Shown here one piece after another: positions 16,632-27,766 of a stretch of DNA of 64,000 bases (its first letter is position 1; every line of letters begins with the position of its first letter). The DNA comes from Lacticaseibacillus suilingensis (GTDB taxonomy: Bacteria > Bacillota > Bacilli > Lactobacillales > Lactobacillaceae). A program made the translations under genes and the position numbers. The notes beneath the pieces were generated by a model. That model was not told where the DNA came from, did no database searches, and saw nothing but the letters and a program-made list of their open reading frames with translations. The stretch lies in assembly GCF_016861845.1 (NCBI RefSeq), contig NZ_BOLV01000012.1, forward strand, positions 29,614 to 93,613, written 5' to 3'.

Positions 16632-16661
16632 GTGGTGGATAGTGGGGGATTGTGGTAGACT
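16632..16661 (+). promoter_or_regulatory. MraZ box: three 10-bp direct repeats before mraZ
   Basis: GTGG recurs at 16632, 16642 and 16652, giving GTGGTGGATA, GTGGGGGATT and GTGGTAGACT. MraZ is known to bind tandem TGGG-type repeats with 10-bp periodicity upstream of its own operon, so autoregulation of the dcw cluster is expected. The exact -10/-35 pair is unclear because the repeats overlap the likely promoter. Confidence 0.75.
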
Positions 16662-16692
16662 GAATTTAACGTCAGGAAAGGAGGGGTCTGTC

Positions 16693-17124
16693 ATGCTAAT
16701 GGGTGAATTTCATCACAGCATTGATGCGAAAGGACGCTTGATTATTCCAGCCAAATTTCGTGAAACACTGGGCGGTGATTTTGTGCTTACCCGGGGCATG
16801 GACGGCTGCCTCTTTGGTTATCCCATGGCGCAATGGGAGAAGTTGCAGGCACAAGTTGAGACCCTCCCGTTGACAAAAAAAGACGCCCGGACCTTTAGCC
16901 GCTTTTTGTACTCGGCGGCCACGGAATGCGAGCTTGATAAGCAAGGCCGCGTGAATATTCCTAAGCCTTTGATCGAGCACGCAGGGCTAGAGAAGGCCTG
17001 CGTTTTAGTTGGTGTTTCTGATCGCATTGAAGTTTGGAGTGAAGCGCGGTGGAACGCCTTCACTGCCTCTGCTGAAGAGAGCTTTGATGATATCTCTGAA
17101 AATCTGACAGACTTTGGACTGTAG
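16693..17124 (+). CDS. mraZ: Transcriptional regulator MraZ
   Basis: MraZ is an AbrB-like DNA-binding ring protein that represses or tunes the dcw cluster. The 143-aa product has two MraZ repeats: [21 protein letters not shown] (residues 3-23) and [17 protein letters not shown] (about 77-93), each with the conserved DxxGRxxIP core. The ATG at 16693 follows AAAGGAGG at 16677-16684. The frame is open upstream to 16570, but that stretch lies in the promoter and repeat region. It is the first gene of the cell-division operon. Confidence 0.97.
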   Translation: MLMGEFHHSIDAKGRLIIPAKFRETLGGDFVLTRGMDGCLFGYPMAQWEKLQAQVETLPLTKKDARTFSRFLYSAATECELDKQGRVNIPKPLIEHAGLEKACVLVGVSDRIEVWSEARWNAFTASAEESFDDISENLTDFGL

Positions 17125-17127
17125 CCG

Positions 17128-18066
17128 ATGACATTTACCCACGAAACCGTCTTATTAAAAGAGGCCACTGATGAGTTGGCCGTCAATCCTGCCGGTATCT
17201 ACGTTGACGCCACTTTGGGCCGCGCCGGTCATACCAAACGCATTTTGAGCCAGCTCACCTCGGGCCAGCTCTACGCGTTTGATCAAGACCAGGCCGCCAT
17301 TGATGCCGTGAGTGCTGCTTTGCAGCCCATGCCAGCGAACTTGCATTTGATTCATCGCAACTTCCGCGACTTAACCGCCGCCTTGCAAGAAGCCGGGGTC
17401 ACGCAGGTAGATGGCATTCTGTACGATCTCGGGGTGTCATCACCGCAGTTCGACGACTCAAAGCGCGGTTTTAGCTACCGCTTCGATGCCCCGCTAGATA
17501 TGCGGATGGATCAAAGCCAAAGCTTAACGGCGCGCACGGTAGTCAACGAGTGGGCCTTCCAAGACCTAGTACGGATTTTTACTCGCTACGGTGAAGAACG
17601 GTTTGCCAAGTCGATTGCCCGCCAAATTGAACGGGCTCGCGCCGAACAGCCCATTGAAACCACCTTTGAACTCGTTGAGCTGATCAAGGCCGGTATTCCA
17701 GCTAAGGCCCGGCGCACTGGCGGTCATCCCGCTAAGAAGGTGTTCCAGGCCATCCGCATCGCCGTGAACGACGAATTAGGGGCGCTGGAAGATTCCTTGA
17801 CCCAGGCCTTCACGCTGTTGGCGCCGGTTGGCCGCATTAGTGTCATTACCTTCCAGTCCTTGGAAGATCGGCTCGTCAAAACCATGTTCAATGAAAAAAC
17901 AAAAATCAAAGATCTCCCGCGCGATTTGCCGGTGATTCCGGCAGACGCGGTGCCAGACTTCAGTTTGGTTAATCGCAAACCGATCTTGCCAAGCGAAGAA
18001 GAACTGGCCGCCAATCATCGTGCCCATAGCGCGAAGTTGCGGGTCATCATGCGGAAAGCGAAGTGA
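17128..18066 (+). CDS. rsmH: 16S rRNA (cytosine(1402)-N(4))-methyltransferase
   Basis: RsmH (MraW) methylates C1402 in the decoding centre of 16S rRNA using S-adenosylmethionine. The 312-aa protein begins with the characteristic HETVLLKEA. The SAM site is [12 protein letters not shown] (about 26-37); [28 protein letters not shown] (about 95-122) is the family fingerprint. It starts 3 nt after mraZ and overlaps ftsL by 4 nt. Confidence 0.97.
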   Translation: MTFTHETVLLKEATDELAVNPAGIYVDATLGRAGHTKRILSQLTSGQLYAFDQDQAAIDAVSAALQPMPANLHLIHRNFRDLTAALQEAGVTQVDGILYDLGVSSPQFDDSKRGFSYRFDAPLDMRMDQSQSLTARTVVNEWAFQDLVRIFTRYGEERFAKSIARQIERARAEQPIETTFELVELIKAGIPAKARRTGGHPAKKVFQAIRIAVNDELGALEDSLTQAFTLLAPVGRISVITFQSLEDRLVKTMFNEKTKIKDLPRDLPVIPADAVPDFSLVNRKPILPSEEELAANHRAHSAKLRVIMRKAK

Positions 18067-18458
18067 ACGACATGCTTGATAACACAGCAAGACAGTTAGA
18101 TATGATGCAGCCTGAGCCGACGCCGGCTGCGCCGAAAGTCGCCCCGACGCCGCAGCAGGCGCCGCAAGCGGCCCCCAAGCATGTGCCGTTTTCGCCGCTT
18201 GAGCGGTTGGCCACGGTGGCACTGGGTTTAATCATGGTGGGCTTTTGTTTGTTCTACCTGACCGGCCAAATGACTTTGGCCAATATGGATCGCAGTTATC
18301 AGCAGGTCCAGCGCAACATCACCACTTCGAAACAAGATATCGCCGATGCCAAGCAAAATATCGGTGAGTTATCCAATTCCAATCGCTTGACCAGTTACGC
18401 CAAGGCGCACGGCTTCACAGTGATCGAGGGAAATATCAAACGTGCGGTGAATAAGTAG
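18063..18458 (+). CDS. ftsL: Cell division protein FtsL
   Basis: FtsL is a bitopic divisome protein that with DivIC and DivIB activates septal synthesis. The 131-aa product has a proline/alanine-rich cytoplasmic segment (about 15-45), one helix (about 50-70) and an extracellular coiled coil (about 75-125, Q, N, S and K rich heptads). Identification rests mainly on position between rsmH and the PBP plus this topology, since FtsL diverges fast. The GTG at 18063 overlaps the rsmH stop (GTGA); an ATG at 18072 is an alternative start. Confidence 0.88.
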   Translation: MNDMLDNTARQLDMMQPEPTPAAPKVAPTPQQAPQAAPKHVPFSPLERLATVALGLIMVGFCLFYLTGQMTLANMDRSYQQVQRNITTSKQDIADAKQNIGELSNSNRLTSYAKAHGFTVIEGNIKRAVNK

Positions 18459-20624
18459 ATGAAAAAGAAACAGCAATCACGACAAATGAGCGTTAGGCAT
18501 CCTGAGCGCAATCGCAAGATCTTCGGCATTATTCTGATCTTTGGGGTTGGGGCCATCTTGCTTGCGTTCATTTGTCGTTTTTGGTACGTCGCTGCTGGTG
18601 GCTCCGTGGACAATCAAAATCTCGCTGCTTTTCGCCAGAAGCTGTACTATCGGGAAGCCAAACTCCAAGCTGATCGCGGGAATATCTACGATCGCAATGG
18701 CAGCGTGATTGCCGAAGACGCCAATACCTACACGCTTTATGCTGTTTTGGACAAAACCCAAGTGGTTGATGGCAAGAAGCAATACGTTTACGACAAAGAG
18801 AAAACCGCCACCGTTTTGGCCAAGTACCTGCCGTTGGCCAAAGAGAAGATTTTGGCCTATTTGAATCCCAAGCAAGGCACCAATCAAGTCGAATTTGGCA
18901 CGGCCGGCACGAACTTGTCGCTGGCGACGCGCAATCAAATTATGAAGGAAAAGCTCCCGGGCATTGCCTTGACAGCTAGTCCTTCGCGCTTGTACCCAAA
19001 TGGGGTCTTCGCTAGTTACACGGTTGGCCTGGCCCAGGCCAATAAAGCCACCGACTCGGATCAATCCCTAGTGGGCGTGATGGGGCTGGAAAAGACTTTC
19101 GACAAGCTGTTGGCCGGACATAATGGCTATCGCACCGCGCAAGGCGACAATTACGGTTACCGGATTCCGCAAGCCAAGGTGAAAACCAAGGCGGCGAAAA
19201 ACGGGAGCAATGTCTACACGACCTTGGACAGTAGTCTGCAATCCTATTTGGAAACGCTTATGACCCAGGTGCAAAACACGTATCAGCAACAATCACTGAC
19301 GGCGGTGGTGATGAACGCCAAAACCGGCGAAATTTTAGCCGCGAGTCAGCGGCCGACCTTTGATCCCAGCACCTTGGACGGTCTGGGGGCCGGCGCCTCT
19401 TGGCAAAACAGCCTCGTGGAAGATGCCTACGAACCTGGATCCGTCATGAAAGTGTTCAATCTGGCCGGGGCGATTCAAAGTGGCACCTTCAATCCTAATC
19501 AGTATTACGATTCCAGTAAGATTAAAGTCGGCGATACCACCATTCGTGACTGGAACCACGTGGGGTTCGGCGAAATTCCACTCAGCCAGGCCCTGCCGCG
19601 CTCGAGTAACGTCGGCTTTGTGCATATCGTGCAGGCCATGGGTGAGGCCAATCAGGCCAAAACCTTAAAGGACTTTGGTTTTGGTCAAAAAACTGGCATC
19701 GCGCTGCCCAATGAAAGTGCCGGTAGTTACAACCTGAACAGTGCGGTGACGCGCGCGGTTATGGCTTATGGGCAAAGTATCAACGTGACGCAAATGCAAA
19801 TTCTGCAGGCTGCCACTGCGCTTGCCAATGGTGGGACCATGGTGCGCCCACGCATTGTCAGCAAGATCAAGTCTGCCAGTGGGAAAACCACAACTTATTC
19901 GCGGCAAGTGGTGGGCAAGCCGATCAGTGCCAGCACGGCGAGTCAGGTGCTGGATGAGATGCGCGATACCATCAATCAAAGCTATGGTACCGGGACGATG
20001 TACAAAATCGCCGGCGCCGATATTGCCGCCAAAACTGGGACGGCCAATGTGCCGAATCCCAAGGGCGGTTACCTCGACGGCGCCACTAATCAGTTGCATA
20101 GTCTGCTGGCGATTGCCCCGGCTAATGATCCGCAATTCATCGTTTACATTACGTTCAAGCAAAATAAGGTGATGAAAAAACCTGCCACCACCGCGATCAA
20201 TGATTTGTTCCATCCGCTCATGACCCGGCTGCTGGCGTTGAATGCTGGCAGTAGTGTCAGCGCCTCGGCGCAAACCTTGGCCATTCCTGCCGTGACCAAT
20301 GACACACTGACGGCGGCGCAAACGGCTCTGACTGCAAAGAAGTTAGTCGTGTCCACAGTGGGGACTGGGAACCGGATTGTGCAACAGATGCCGGCGGCAG
20401 ATTCCGCGGCGCTGATTGGTTCACGGGTGATTCTGCTGACCAATGGGGCGATGACCATGCCTGACGTTTCTGGCTGGTCGAAGAGCGATGTGTTAAAATT
20501 AGCCCAGCTTACAGGCAAGAAATTCAAGCTCCAAGGGGAAGGTTACGCCACGAAACAGAGCCTAGCGAGTGGTTCACTGCTGGGCAGCGAAACAGTGACG
20601 GTAGCTTTTCAGAAAACTCAGTAA
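18459..20624 (+). CDS. pbpX: Class B penicillin-binding protein with PASTA domains (PBP2x type)
   Basis: This septal transpeptidase works with FtsW. The 721-aa protein has one N-terminal helix (about 20-45), a dimerisation domain, and the transpeptidase domain with all three motifs: SVMK (SxxK, about 327), SSN (about 386) and KTGTAN (about 528). Two C-terminal PASTA repeats follow (about 610-665 and 667-720, the second beginning MPDVSGW). This layout matches PBP2x of streptococci and lactobacilli. It begins directly after the ftsL stop. PASTA domains sense or bind uncrosslinked peptidoglycan. Confidence 0.95.
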   Translation: MKKKQQSRQMSVRHPERNRKIFGIILIFGVGAILLAFICRFWYVAAGGSVDNQNLAAFRQKLYYREAKLQADRGNIYDRNGSVIAEDANTYTLYAVLDKTQVVDGKKQYVYDKEKTATVLAKYLPLAKEKILAYLNPKQGTNQVEFGTAGTNLSLATRNQIMKEKLPGIALTASPSRLYPNGVFASYTVGLAQANKATDSDQSLVGVMGLEKTFDKLLAGHNGYRTAQGDNYGYRIPQAKVKTKAAKNGSNVYTTLDSSLQSYLETLMTQVQNTYQQQSLTAVVMNAKTGEILAASQRPTFDPSTLDGLGAGASWQNSLVEDAYEPGSVMKVFNLAGAIQSGTFNPNQYYDSSKIKVGDTTIRDWNHVGFGEIPLSQALPRSSNVGFVHIVQAMGEANQAKTLKDFGFGQKTGIALPNESAGSYNLNSAVTRAVMAYGQSINVTQMQILQAATALANGGTMVRPRIVSKIKSASGKTTTYSRQVVGKPISASTASQVLDEMRDTINQSYGTGTMYKIAGADIAAKTGTANVPNPKGGYLDGATNQLHSLLAIAPANDPQFIVYITFKQNKVMKKPATTAINDLFHPLMTRLLALNAGSSVSASAQTLAIPAVTNDTLTAAQTALTAKKLVVSTVGTGNRIVQQMPAADSAALIGSRVILLTNGAMTMPDVSGWSKSDVLKLAQLTGKKFKLQGEGYATKQSLASGSLLGSETVTVAFQKTQ

Positions 20625-20644
20625 ATCATGAAGGTAGGAGTATC

Positions 20645-21607
20645 ATGCAATTCACACAGATGTTGATCCCGATGGTGGCCGCGTTTTCGCTGACCATCAT
20701 CATCATGCCCTTGTTTATTGGCTACATGCGCATGAAAAAGGAAGGCCAAACCATTCGGGAAATCGGGCCGAAGTGGCACGAGAAGAAAAACGGCACCCCA
20801 ACCATGGGCGGGGTCGTGTTCATTTTCGCCATTGTGGTAGCAGCGTTGCTGTGCGCTTGGTGGCAACACGCCTTGACGGTCAGCGTATGGGTTGGCTTGT
20901 TTATCCTGGTTCTGTATGGGTTGTTAGGCTTTTTGGATGATTTCATTAAGATTTCGCATCATCGCAATCTTGGCTTACGAGCTTGGCAAAAGCTGTTGGG
21001 CCAGATTCTCGGGGCCGCAGTGTTCCTGATTGCCTACTTCCACGAAGGCTTTCCGGCCAGCTTGCCGTTGTTTGGCTTCACCTTGGCTATTCCGGCGCTG
21101 TTTGCGGCCTTTGCGGTGGTTTGGTTGGTTGGCTTTTCCAACGCGGTCAATTTGTCTGACGGCATCGACGGGCTGGTGGCTGGTTTGGCCACCATTAGTT
21201 TCATTGCCTATGCCGTGCTGGCGGCGCATGATGGGCGCGTCGATGTGTTGATTTTGTGCCTGGTGACCATTGGCGCGATGGTGGGCTTTTTCCTATTCAA
21301 CCACAAGCCGGCCAAAATTTTCATGGGCGACGCTGGGAGCCTGGCGTTAGGGGGACTTTTGGCCGTGATCTCACTTTTGTTGAATCGGCCTTGGTCCTTG
21401 CTGCTGATTGGTATCGTTTATGTGGGTGAAACCGCGAGCGTGATTTTGCAGGTGGCTAGCTTTAAGTTGACCGGTAAGCGCATTTTCAAAATGTCGCCGA
21501 TTCATCACCATTTTGAGATGCTGGGCTGGTCGGAATGGCGGGTGGATTTGACGTTTTGGTTGGTGGCCATTTTGGGCAGTGGCTTGTACTTGATTCTTTT
21601 TTGGTAA
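20645..21607 (+). CDS. mraY: Phospho-N-acetylmuramoyl-pentapeptide-transferase
   Basis: MraY makes lipid I on the inner face of the membrane from UDP-MurNAc-pentapeptide and undecaprenyl phosphate. The 320-aa polytopic protein has [16 protein letters not shown] (about 38-53), the catalytic aspartates in GFLDDFIK (about 97-104), NLSDGIDGL (about 170-178), [12 protein letters not shown] (about 222-233) and the MSPIHHHFE loop. All are family signatures. ATG at 20645 is preceded by GTAGGAG. Confidence 0.98.
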   Translation: MQFTQMLIPMVAAFSLTIIIMPLFIGYMRMKKEGQTIREIGPKWHEKKNGTPTMGGVVFIFAIVVAALLCAWWQHALTVSVWVGLFILVLYGLLGFLDDFIKISHHRNLGLRAWQKLLGQILGAAVFLIAYFHEGFPASLPLFGFTLAIPALFAAFAVVWLVGFSNAVNLSDGIDGLVAGLATISFIAYAVLAAHDGRVDVLILCLVTIGAMVGFFLFNHKPAKIFMGDAGSLALGGLLAVISLLLNRPWSLLLIGIVYVGETASVILQVASFKLTGKRIFKMSPIHHHFEMLGWSEWRVDLTFWLVAILGSGLYLILFW

Positions 21608-21658
21608 GACAGTGCCTCTTCCATTGAAGAGAGCAAAGATAGGGGAGCGTTTTGGCGC

Positions 21659-23032
21659 ATGCGTGTAAATACAGCATATCGAAACAAAAAAGTGTTAGTG
21701 CTCGGGTTAGCCAAAAGTGGGGTCAATGCGGCCAAATTGCTGCACCGGCTCGGCGCGTTGGTGACCGTTAATGATAAGCAAAAGTTCGATGACAACAAGG
21801 AAGCGCAAGCGCTGCTGGACGAAGGCATCACGGTGATTACTGGGAGCCATCCGGTGGAGCTGCTCGATGAAGGCTTCGAACTGATGGTGAAAAACCCTGG
21901 CATTCCTTACAGTAATCCCATGGTGCAGCGCGCCGAGGCGCTCGACATTCCGGTGATTACTGAACCCGAGTTAGCCTACTCAGTCTCTGATTCGACTTGG
22001 ATCGGCGTGACCGGCAGTAATGGTAAAACCACGACCACGACCTTAATTGGCCTCATGCTGAACGAAGGCGAGGGTGCCGGGCATGCCTATGATGCCGGCA
22101 ATATTGGTATTCCGGTGTCTGGCGTCGTCCAAAAAGCCACCGCGGCTGATACGATTGTCGCCGAATTGTCCAGTTTCATGCTGGTAGGCATTCAAACCTT
22201 ACACCCCCATATTGCGGTTTTGACCAATATCTATGAGGCGCACTTGGACTGGCATGGCAGTCGCGAAAACTACGTGAAGGCCAAAATGCGCATCACCATG
22301 AACCAAACCGCCGATGATTATTTCATCATGAATTGGGATTTACCGGAGATGCATGAGCTGGCCAAGCAAAGCCAAGCCACCATCGTGCCATTTTCCCGCC
22401 AAGGCGCTGCTGGCGCCCGGGCCACATTAACGGATGGTTGGCTGTGCTTTGACGGTGAGCGCATTATCGAAGCTGACGCGTTGCAAATTCCTGGGGCGCA
22501 CAACATCGAGAATGCCTTGGCTGCCATTGCCGCCGCCAAACTCAGTGGTGTGGCCAACACCGCCATTGTCGCCGTATTAAGCCGGTTCACCGGCGTGAAG
22601 CACCGGATTCAATATGTGCAAACCATTGCGGGCCGCAAATTCTACAACGATAGCAAAGCCACCAATGTTGAGGCGAGCACCGTGGCTTTAAGCGCCTTTC
22701 ACCAGCCCATCGTCCTACTCGCCGGTGGGCTCGATCGACATCTGCCCATGGATGATTTGCTGCCGCTGATTCAGGCCCATGTTCATGCCATGATTACCTT
22801 CGGCGAAACAGCACCGTTGATGGAAACTCTGGCGCAGCAAGCTGGCATTCCATACCAACGCACCGAAAATGTGAAAACCGCGGTGCCGCTGGCGTTTGCG
22901 CAAAGCAACCCGGGGGATGTCGTGCTGTTGTCGCCAGCTGCTGCCAGCTGGGATCAATATCCGAATTTTGAAATCCGAGGGGATGAATTCATTGCCGCGG
23001 TCCAAGCACTAGCCGAAAGCGAGGAAGCTTAA
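21659..23032 (+). CDS. murD: UDP-N-acetylmuramoylalanine--D-glutamate ligase
   Basis: MurD adds D-glutamate to UDP-MurNAc-L-Ala in the cytoplasm. The 457-aa protein shows the Rossmann start VLVLGLAKSGVNAAKLL, the ATP loop GVTGSNGKTTTT (about 118-129), VAELSSFML, NIYEAHLDWHGS and the C-terminal VLLSPAAASWDQY. The length is normal. ATG at 21659 follows AGGGGAG. It is directly followed by murG without a gap. Confidence 0.98.
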   Translation: MRVNTAYRNKKVLVLGLAKSGVNAAKLLHRLGALVTVNDKQKFDDNKEAQALLDEGITVITGSHPVELLDEGFELMVKNPGIPYSNPMVQRAEALDIPVITEPELAYSVSDSTWIGVTGSNGKTTTTTLIGLMLNEGEGAGHAYDAGNIGIPVSGVVQKATAADTIVAELSSFMLVGIQTLHPHIAVLTNIYEAHLDWHGSRENYVKAKMRITMNQTADDYFIMNWDLPEMHELAKQSQATIVPFSRQGAAGARATLTDGWLCFDGERIIEADALQIPGAHNIENALAAIAAAKLSGVANTAIVAVLSRFTGVKHRIQYVQTIAGRKFYNDSKATNVEASTVALSAFHQPIVLLAGGLDRHLPMDDLLPLIQAHVHAMITFGETAPLMETLAQQAGIPYQRTENVKTAVPLAFAQSNPGDVVLLSPAAASWDQYPNFEIRGDEFIAAVQALAESEEA

Positions 23033-24130
23033 ATGCGCTTGATGATTTCTGGTGGCGGCACTGGCGGCCACATTTATCCGGCCTTGGCCTTAATTCAGCG
23101 CCTGCAAGAGCGAGGCATGCTGGACGCGGTGATGTATGTGGGCACCGAAAAAGGCTTGGAAAGTCGTATTGTGCCTAATGCCAAGATCCCGTTTGAAACT
23201 TTGCCGCTGCAGGGCTTCAAGCGCAAGCTAAACTTGGACGGGGTCAAAACCAATGCCAAAACCTTGGGCCTGTTTGTGGGCTCCATGAATAAAGCGACCA
23301 AAATGGTCAAGACTTTCAAGCCCGATGTGGTGGTAGGGACCGGTGGTTATGTCTCAGCCGGGGTGCTGTTTGCGGCCGCGACGCATCATGTACCGACGGT
23401 GATTCACGAGCAGAACTCGGTAGCGGGCGTCACCAATAAGTTCCTGGCTCGCTTTGTCGATCGCATTGCCATCACCTTTCCGGAAGTGGCCAGTGCGTTT
23501 CCAGCCAAAAAAGTGGTACTGACTGGTAATCCGAGGGCCCAACAAGTCGCAGGGCTGCAGCCCAATGAGCGCTTGGCGGACTTTGGCTTAGACCCGCACA
23601 AGCGGACGCTGCTGATTTTTGGCGGCTCGCGCGGGGCCCCGAAAATCAACGCGGCGGCGGTGCAGGCCATACCGGCTTTTGGCCAGGCTGATTTCCAGAC
23701 GCTGTTTGTCACTGGCAATCGCCATTATGGGCGGATCAAGAACCAACTCAAGCAAGTGCCAGCTAACGTCAAGGTGGTGCCTTATGTTGATGACATGCCG
23801 GCGATTTTGCCTGATGTCAGTCTAGTCATTGGGCGTAGCGGCGCCACGAGCCTCGCGGAATTAACCGCCTTAGGCTTGCCAAGTGTGCTCATTCCTAGTC
23901 CGAATGTCACGCATAACCACCAGTATGTGAACGCCAAGAGTTTGGCCGATGGTGGGGCGGCGCTGATGATTACCGAACCCGAATTAGATAGCGACTTTGC
24001 CAGTCAAATCACAGCGCTGATGGCTGATGACACGCGGCTGCAAGCCATGGCTAAAGCCGCCAAAAACATGGGGGTGCCTGACGCCGCGGATCAGTTGATT
24101 GCGGTGCTGCAGGCAGCCATCGCCCGTTAA
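23033..24130 (+). CDS. murG: UDP-N-acetylglucosamine--lipid I GlcNAc transferase
   Basis: MurG (undecaprenyldiphospho-muramoylpentapeptide beta-N-acetylglucosaminyltransferase) converts lipid I to lipid II at the membrane's inner face. The 365-aa protein has the glycine-rich GGGTGGHIYPALAL (about 6-19), GTGGYVSAGVL (about 102-112), HEQNSVAGVTNK (about 124-135), and the donor-binding GRSGATSLAELTALGLPS (about 264-281). It abuts murD with no gap. Confidence 0.98.
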   Translation: MRLMISGGGTGGHIYPALALIQRLQERGMLDAVMYVGTEKGLESRIVPNAKIPFETLPLQGFKRKLNLDGVKTNAKTLGLFVGSMNKATKMVKTFKPDVVVGTGGYVSAGVLFAAATHHVPTVIHEQNSVAGVTNKFLARFVDRIAITFPEVASAFPAKKVVLTGNPRAQQVAGLQPNERLADFGLDPHKRTLLIFGGSRGAPKINAAAVQAIPAFGQADFQTLFVTGNRHYGRIKNQLKQVPANVKVVPYVDDMPAILPDVSLVIGRSGATSLAELTALGLPSVLIPSPNVTHNHQYVNAKSLADGGAALMITEPELDSDFASQITALMADDTRLQAMAKAAKNMGVPDAADQLIAVLQAAIAR

Positions 24131-24161
24131 ACTTTCATTCACAGTTAGGAGGTGACTCACA

Positions 24162-24995
24162 GTGGCATGGTTTCATTCTTCACGCAAAAAAGCTGATCCC
24201 TTGACGCCGTGGGAAGCCTACCAAGCCAAACAGGCCAAAAAAAGGCGGCATCCCAAGCAGCGCAATCTGCCGCTGCCGACGCTCACCAGTTTCAGAAGGC
24301 ACCAACGCACCCGCAACATCATCCTGATAACCGCGCCGTTAGTGCTGCTCCTTGTGGGGTTTGGCTATCTGATGTCCCCAGTGGCCAAGGTGCAACAAGT
24401 CAGCGTCAATGGCACCGACAATGTCCCGATTCAGCAGGTCATCGATGCCAGCACGCTGTCTAATCGTGTGCTGATTCCCAGCGTGCTGCTGCATCCGCAG
24501 CGCTATATCACCCGCATCAAGCAGGCGCTGCCACAAATCGCCTCGGCGCAGGTCAAGGTGCAGGCGGTCGATCAGGTGACTATCACGGTAAAAGAACATG
24601 AGCCCATTGGCTATCGCCTGGCTAACAAGCGCTATCAAATGATTTTGGCCAATGGCACCTTGATTAAAACTAAGACCAAAACGCCGCTGGCCAATTACCC
24701 GGTTTTTTCTGGCTTTACGGTCAAAGAGGCGGCAGCGTTGGCCAAGGCCGTGGCGCAATTCCCGCCGGCGGTGCGGCGCGCGACCTCTGAAGTGGATGCG
24801 AGTCGTGGCGATGGCAATCCCTATCAAATTACGCTGACGATGACCGATGGCAACACGGTGGTGGCTGATAGCCGCACGGTGGCCAAGAAGATTGCTTACT
24901 ACCCAAGCATCGTGGCGCAGGTGACGACCAAAGGCACGGTGGACTTGGAAGTGGGCGCATTTTTCACCCCTTATCCGGCCAAAACGGCAAAATAG
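24162..24995 (+). CDS. divIB: Cell division protein DivIB/FtsQ
   Basis: DivIB is a bitopic divisome protein that joins FtsL and DivIC. The 277-aa product has a basic cytoplasmic N-terminus (about 1-48, KKRRHPKQR), one helix (about 50-70), then a POTRA domain starting VQQVSVNGTDNVPIQQVI (about 77-94) and a beta domain, with a short lysine-rich tail. The start is GTG at 24162 after a strong TAGGAGGTGA. It follows murG, the usual order in lactobacilli. Confidence 0.94.
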   Translation: MAWFHSSRKKADPLTPWEAYQAKQAKKRRHPKQRNLPLPTLTSFRRHQRTRNIILITAPLVLLLVGFGYLMSPVAKVQQVSVNGTDNVPIQQVIDASTLSNRVLIPSVLLHPQRYITRIKQALPQIASAQVKVQAVDQVTITVKEHEPIGYRLANKRYQMILANGTLIKTKTKTPLANYPVFSGFTVKEAAALAKAVAQFPPAVRRATSEVDASRGDGNPYQITLTMTDGNTVVADSRTVAKKIAYYPSIVAQVTTKGTVDLEVGAFFTPYPAKTAK

Positions 24996-25119
24996 CCGAA
25001 AAACGCCGGCTTTTGCCGATATGGCGGCGCAAATGACGGGTTCGTGTGGTAAGATAAATTCAGCGTTATGTTTTCTCATCTAATTATTAAAAAACAGGTA
25101 GCAAGGAGGTTCCGTGGTC

Positions 25120-26412
25120 ATGGAAAATCAAGACATCTATGTAGGGCTTGATATCGGGACCACCTCAATAAAAGTGATTGTGGCCGAGCTTGTGCAAGGT
25201 CAGCTGAACATTATTGGCGTGGGCAGTTCCAGGTCGCAAGGATTATCGCGCGGCGTGATCGTGGATATTGACAAGGCCGCTGAAGCAATTCGGCAAGCTG
25301 TCAGTCAAGCGGAAGAAAAAGCAAGTATCAAGATCCAACAAGTCGTCGTTGGCGTGCCAGCGAACATGCTGCAAATCGAAAGTGTCACCGGCATGATTGC
25401 GGTCGGCGATCAAAGCAAAGAAATCACTGACAACGATGTGCGCGCTGTGGCGGCCGCGGCCTTGGTCCGGAACCTACCGCCAGAGCGGGAAATGTTATCA
25501 CTCACCCCAACCGAGTTTATTGTTGACGGGTTTGACGACATTAAAGATCCCCGCGGCATGATCGGGGTCCGCTTGGAAATGCACGGCATCTTGTTCACCG
25601 CGCCGAAAACGGTGTTACATAACACGAAAAAGGCGATTGAAAAAGCCGGCTTGACGCTACGCAATGTGGTTGTTTCCCCGCTGGCGCAAGCGCAAGTGGC
25701 CTTGAGCGACGGCGAAGCGGATTTTGGCACCATTTTGATCGACTTAGGCGGCGGTCAGTCCACTGCCGCAGTCATTCATGACCATAAGCTGAAGTTCACC
25801 GATGTTGACCAAGAAGGTGGCGAGTACGTCACCAAGGACATTTCCGTGGTGCTAAACACTGGTTACGCCGATGCGGAAAAGCTCAAGCGAGATTATGGGA
25901 CCGCCGACTCCTTAGCCACGCATGAAGACAACACATTCCCAGTGGCAGTGGTAGGCAAAACCGAACCCATCATGGTGTCAGAGAAGTATTTGGCCGAAAT
26001 CATTGAGGCGCGGCTGACGCAAATCTTGACCCGTTTGAATGAAGCCTTGCAGGCTGTTGATGCCTTCGCGTTGCCTGGTGGCATCGTCATCACTGGGGGC
26101 AATGCGGCGCTGCCTGGGATTACCGAACTGGCGCAGGATGTGTTCCAGCATCCGGTGAAGCGGTATATTCCAGATGAAATGGGTTTACGGCATCCGGCCT
26201 TCACCGCCGCGCTGGGGCTCATCACCTACGCTTCGCAGATGACGGACATCGACTTGTTGGTCGCCAGCGTCTTGCCTAATCCGCCAGCTGCCAATGAGCG
26301 GCCAGCGGCACAGGCGCCAACGAAGGTGCCGGCTAAACCCGCTGAACCCACCAGCGATGAACCGAAAAAGGCTTCAGCTTTGAAACGCTTCTTCGGCAAT
26401 TTCTTCGAATAA
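25120..26412 (+). CDS. ftsA: Cell division protein FtsA
   Basis: FtsA is an actin-family ATPase that tethers FtsZ to the membrane. The 430-aa protein has [17 protein letters not shown] (phosphate-1, about 6-22), [14 protein letters not shown] (phosphate-2) and [14 protein letters not shown] proline/alanine linker (about 380-415) leads to the C-terminal amphipathic membrane anchor [12 protein letters not shown] chose the ATG at 25120, 9 nt after AAGGAGGT; a GTG at 25114 is only 3 nt away from it. The 118-nt gap upstream contains a weak hairpin and possibly a promoter. Confidence 0.97.
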   Translation: MENQDIYVGLDIGTTSIKVIVAELVQGQLNIIGVGSSRSQGLSRGVIVDIDKAAEAIRQAVSQAEEKASIKIQQVVVGVPANMLQIESVTGMIAVGDQSKEITDNDVRAVAAAALVRNLPPEREMLSLTPTEFIVDGFDDIKDPRGMIGVRLEMHGILFTAPKTVLHNTKKAIEKAGLTLRNVVVSPLAQAQVALSDGEADFGTILIDLGGGQSTAAVIHDHKLKFTDVDQEGGEYVTKDISVVLNTGYADAEKLKRDYGTADSLATHEDNTFPVAVVGKTEPIMVSEKYLAEIIEARLTQILTRLNEALQAVDAFALPGGIVITGGNAALPGITELAQDVFQHPVKRYIPDEMGLRHPAFTAALGLITYASQMTDIDLLVASVLPNPPAANERPAAQAPTKVPAKPAEPTSDEPKKASALKRFFGNFFE

Positions 26413-26434
26413 ACCCTATTTAGGAGGAACGACA

Positions 26435-27649
26435 ATGGAATTCTCACTTGATACAGATAAAGATACCGGTGCAGTGATCAAGGTCATCGGGGTTGGCGGC
26501 GCCGGCGGCAATGCCGTGAACCGCATGATCTCCGAAGACGTCAAAGGCGTTGAATTTATCGCCGCTAACACCGACGTGCAGGCCTTGTCCAACTCGGATG
26601 CTGAAACCAAGATTCAGCTCGGCCCGAAATTGACCCGCGGCCTCGGCGCTGGTTCCACTCCTGATGTGGGCCAAAAAGCGGCGGAAGAAAGCGAAGAGGC
26701 CATCCAAAATGCCTTGACCGGCGCCGACATGATTTTTGTCACCTGCGGGATGGGCGGCGGCACCGGTACCGGTGCAGCGCCAGTGGTCGCCAAAGTCGCC
26801 AAGGACCTTGGCGCTTTGACCGTTGGCGTGGTGACTCGGCCTTTCACCTTTGAAGGCCCGAAGCGCGCTAAAAACGCTGCTGAAGGGATTGCCCAGTTGA
26901 AAGAGCAAGTGGACACCTTGGTGATTATCGCCAACAACCGCTTGCTGGAAATCGTGGACAAGAAGACGCCAATGCTGGAAGCCTTCCATGCCGCTGATAA
27001 TGTGCTTCGCCAAGGGGTGCAAGGGATTTCCGATTTGATCACCAGCCCTGGCTATGTCAACTTGGACTTCGCCGATGTCAAAACTGTGATGGCCAACCAA
27101 GGCACTGCGCTGATGGGCATTGGTTCCGCCACTGGCGAAACCCGCACCGTCGAGGCGACGAAGAAGGCCATTTCTAGCCCCCTGCTGGAAGTTTCCATCG
27201 ATGGCGCCAAGAACGTCCTCCTCAACATCACGGGCGGCCCAGACTTGTCCTTGTTTGAAGCGCAGGATGCTTCCGACATTGTGGCCCAAGCAGCTTCTAG
27301 CGATGTCAACATCATCTTCGGGACTTCCATCAACGAAGACCTCGGCGATGAAGTGGTGGTCACGGTGATTGCCACCGGCATCGATGAAGGTGGGGCGCAG
27401 GATAACAATCGCCGTCGCCCAGCTGCGCGCCCGGCAACGGAAGCACCAGCCAAGAGTGCCGATGATCCTTTCGTGCATTGGGACCTGCGCCGCGAACCGA
27501 AAGCTAGCGATAAGCCAGCTGAGAAAGATGCGGACTTTGATCATGTGAAGAAGCAGGAATTCGATATCTTCGAAAGCCAGCCAGATGATCAGGCCAAGCC
27601 TGATGAAGGCGACGACCAGCCGCCATTCTTCAAGTTGCGGCGTCAATAA
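26435..27649 (+). CDS. ftsZ: Cell division protein FtsZ
   Basis: FtsZ is the tubulin-like GTPase that forms the division ring. The 404-aa protein has [16 protein letters not shown], the tubulin signature [10 protein letters not shown] (about 108-117), and [12 protein letters not shown] variable acidic/proline linker (about 320-390) ends in the conserved tail [12 protein letters not shown], the binding site for FtsA and SepF. ATG at 26435 follows TAGGAGG. A terminator follows. Confidence 0.99.
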   Translation: MEFSLDTDKDTGAVIKVIGVGGAGGNAVNRMISEDVKGVEFIAANTDVQALSNSDAETKIQLGPKLTRGLGAGSTPDVGQKAAEESEEAIQNALTGADMIFVTCGMGGGTGTGAAPVVAKVAKDLGALTVGVVTRPFTFEGPKRAKNAAEGIAQLKEQVDTLVIIANNRLLEIVDKKTPMLEAFHAADNVLRQGVQGISDLITSPGYVNLDFADVKTVMANQGTALMGIGSATGETRTVEATKKAISSPLLEVSIDGAKNVLLNITGGPDLSLFEAQDASDIVAQAASSDVNIIFGTSINEDLGDEVVVTVIATGIDEGGAQDNNRRRPAARPATEAPAKSADDPFVHWDLRREPKASDKPAEKDADFDHVKKQEFDIFESQPDDQAKPDEGDDQPPFFKLRRQ

Positions 27650-27681
27650 TCACCAGCCTAAGCTCTAGGCGCTTGCGCCAA

Positions 27682-27728
27682 GCCGATCACCAGCGACACG
27701 CTTAGGCGGCTGCTGGTATCGGTTTTTG
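27682..27728 (+). terminator. Terminator or attenuator between ftsZ and sepF
   Basis: CCGATCACCAGC pairs with GCTGGTATCGG (one bulge), followed by TTTTTGT. Confidence 0.7.
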
Positions 27729-27766
27729 TCTATCTGGTGCAGAACGCCAGGTCAGGAGGAAAGCAT

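Noticed and set aside
26444..27646. A 400-codon open frame on the minus strand opposite ftsZ
   Set aside because: It is the mirror of a highly conserved gene in GC-rich DNA, has no ribosome-binding site, and its composition (many His, Arg and Gln) is typical of antisense shadows.
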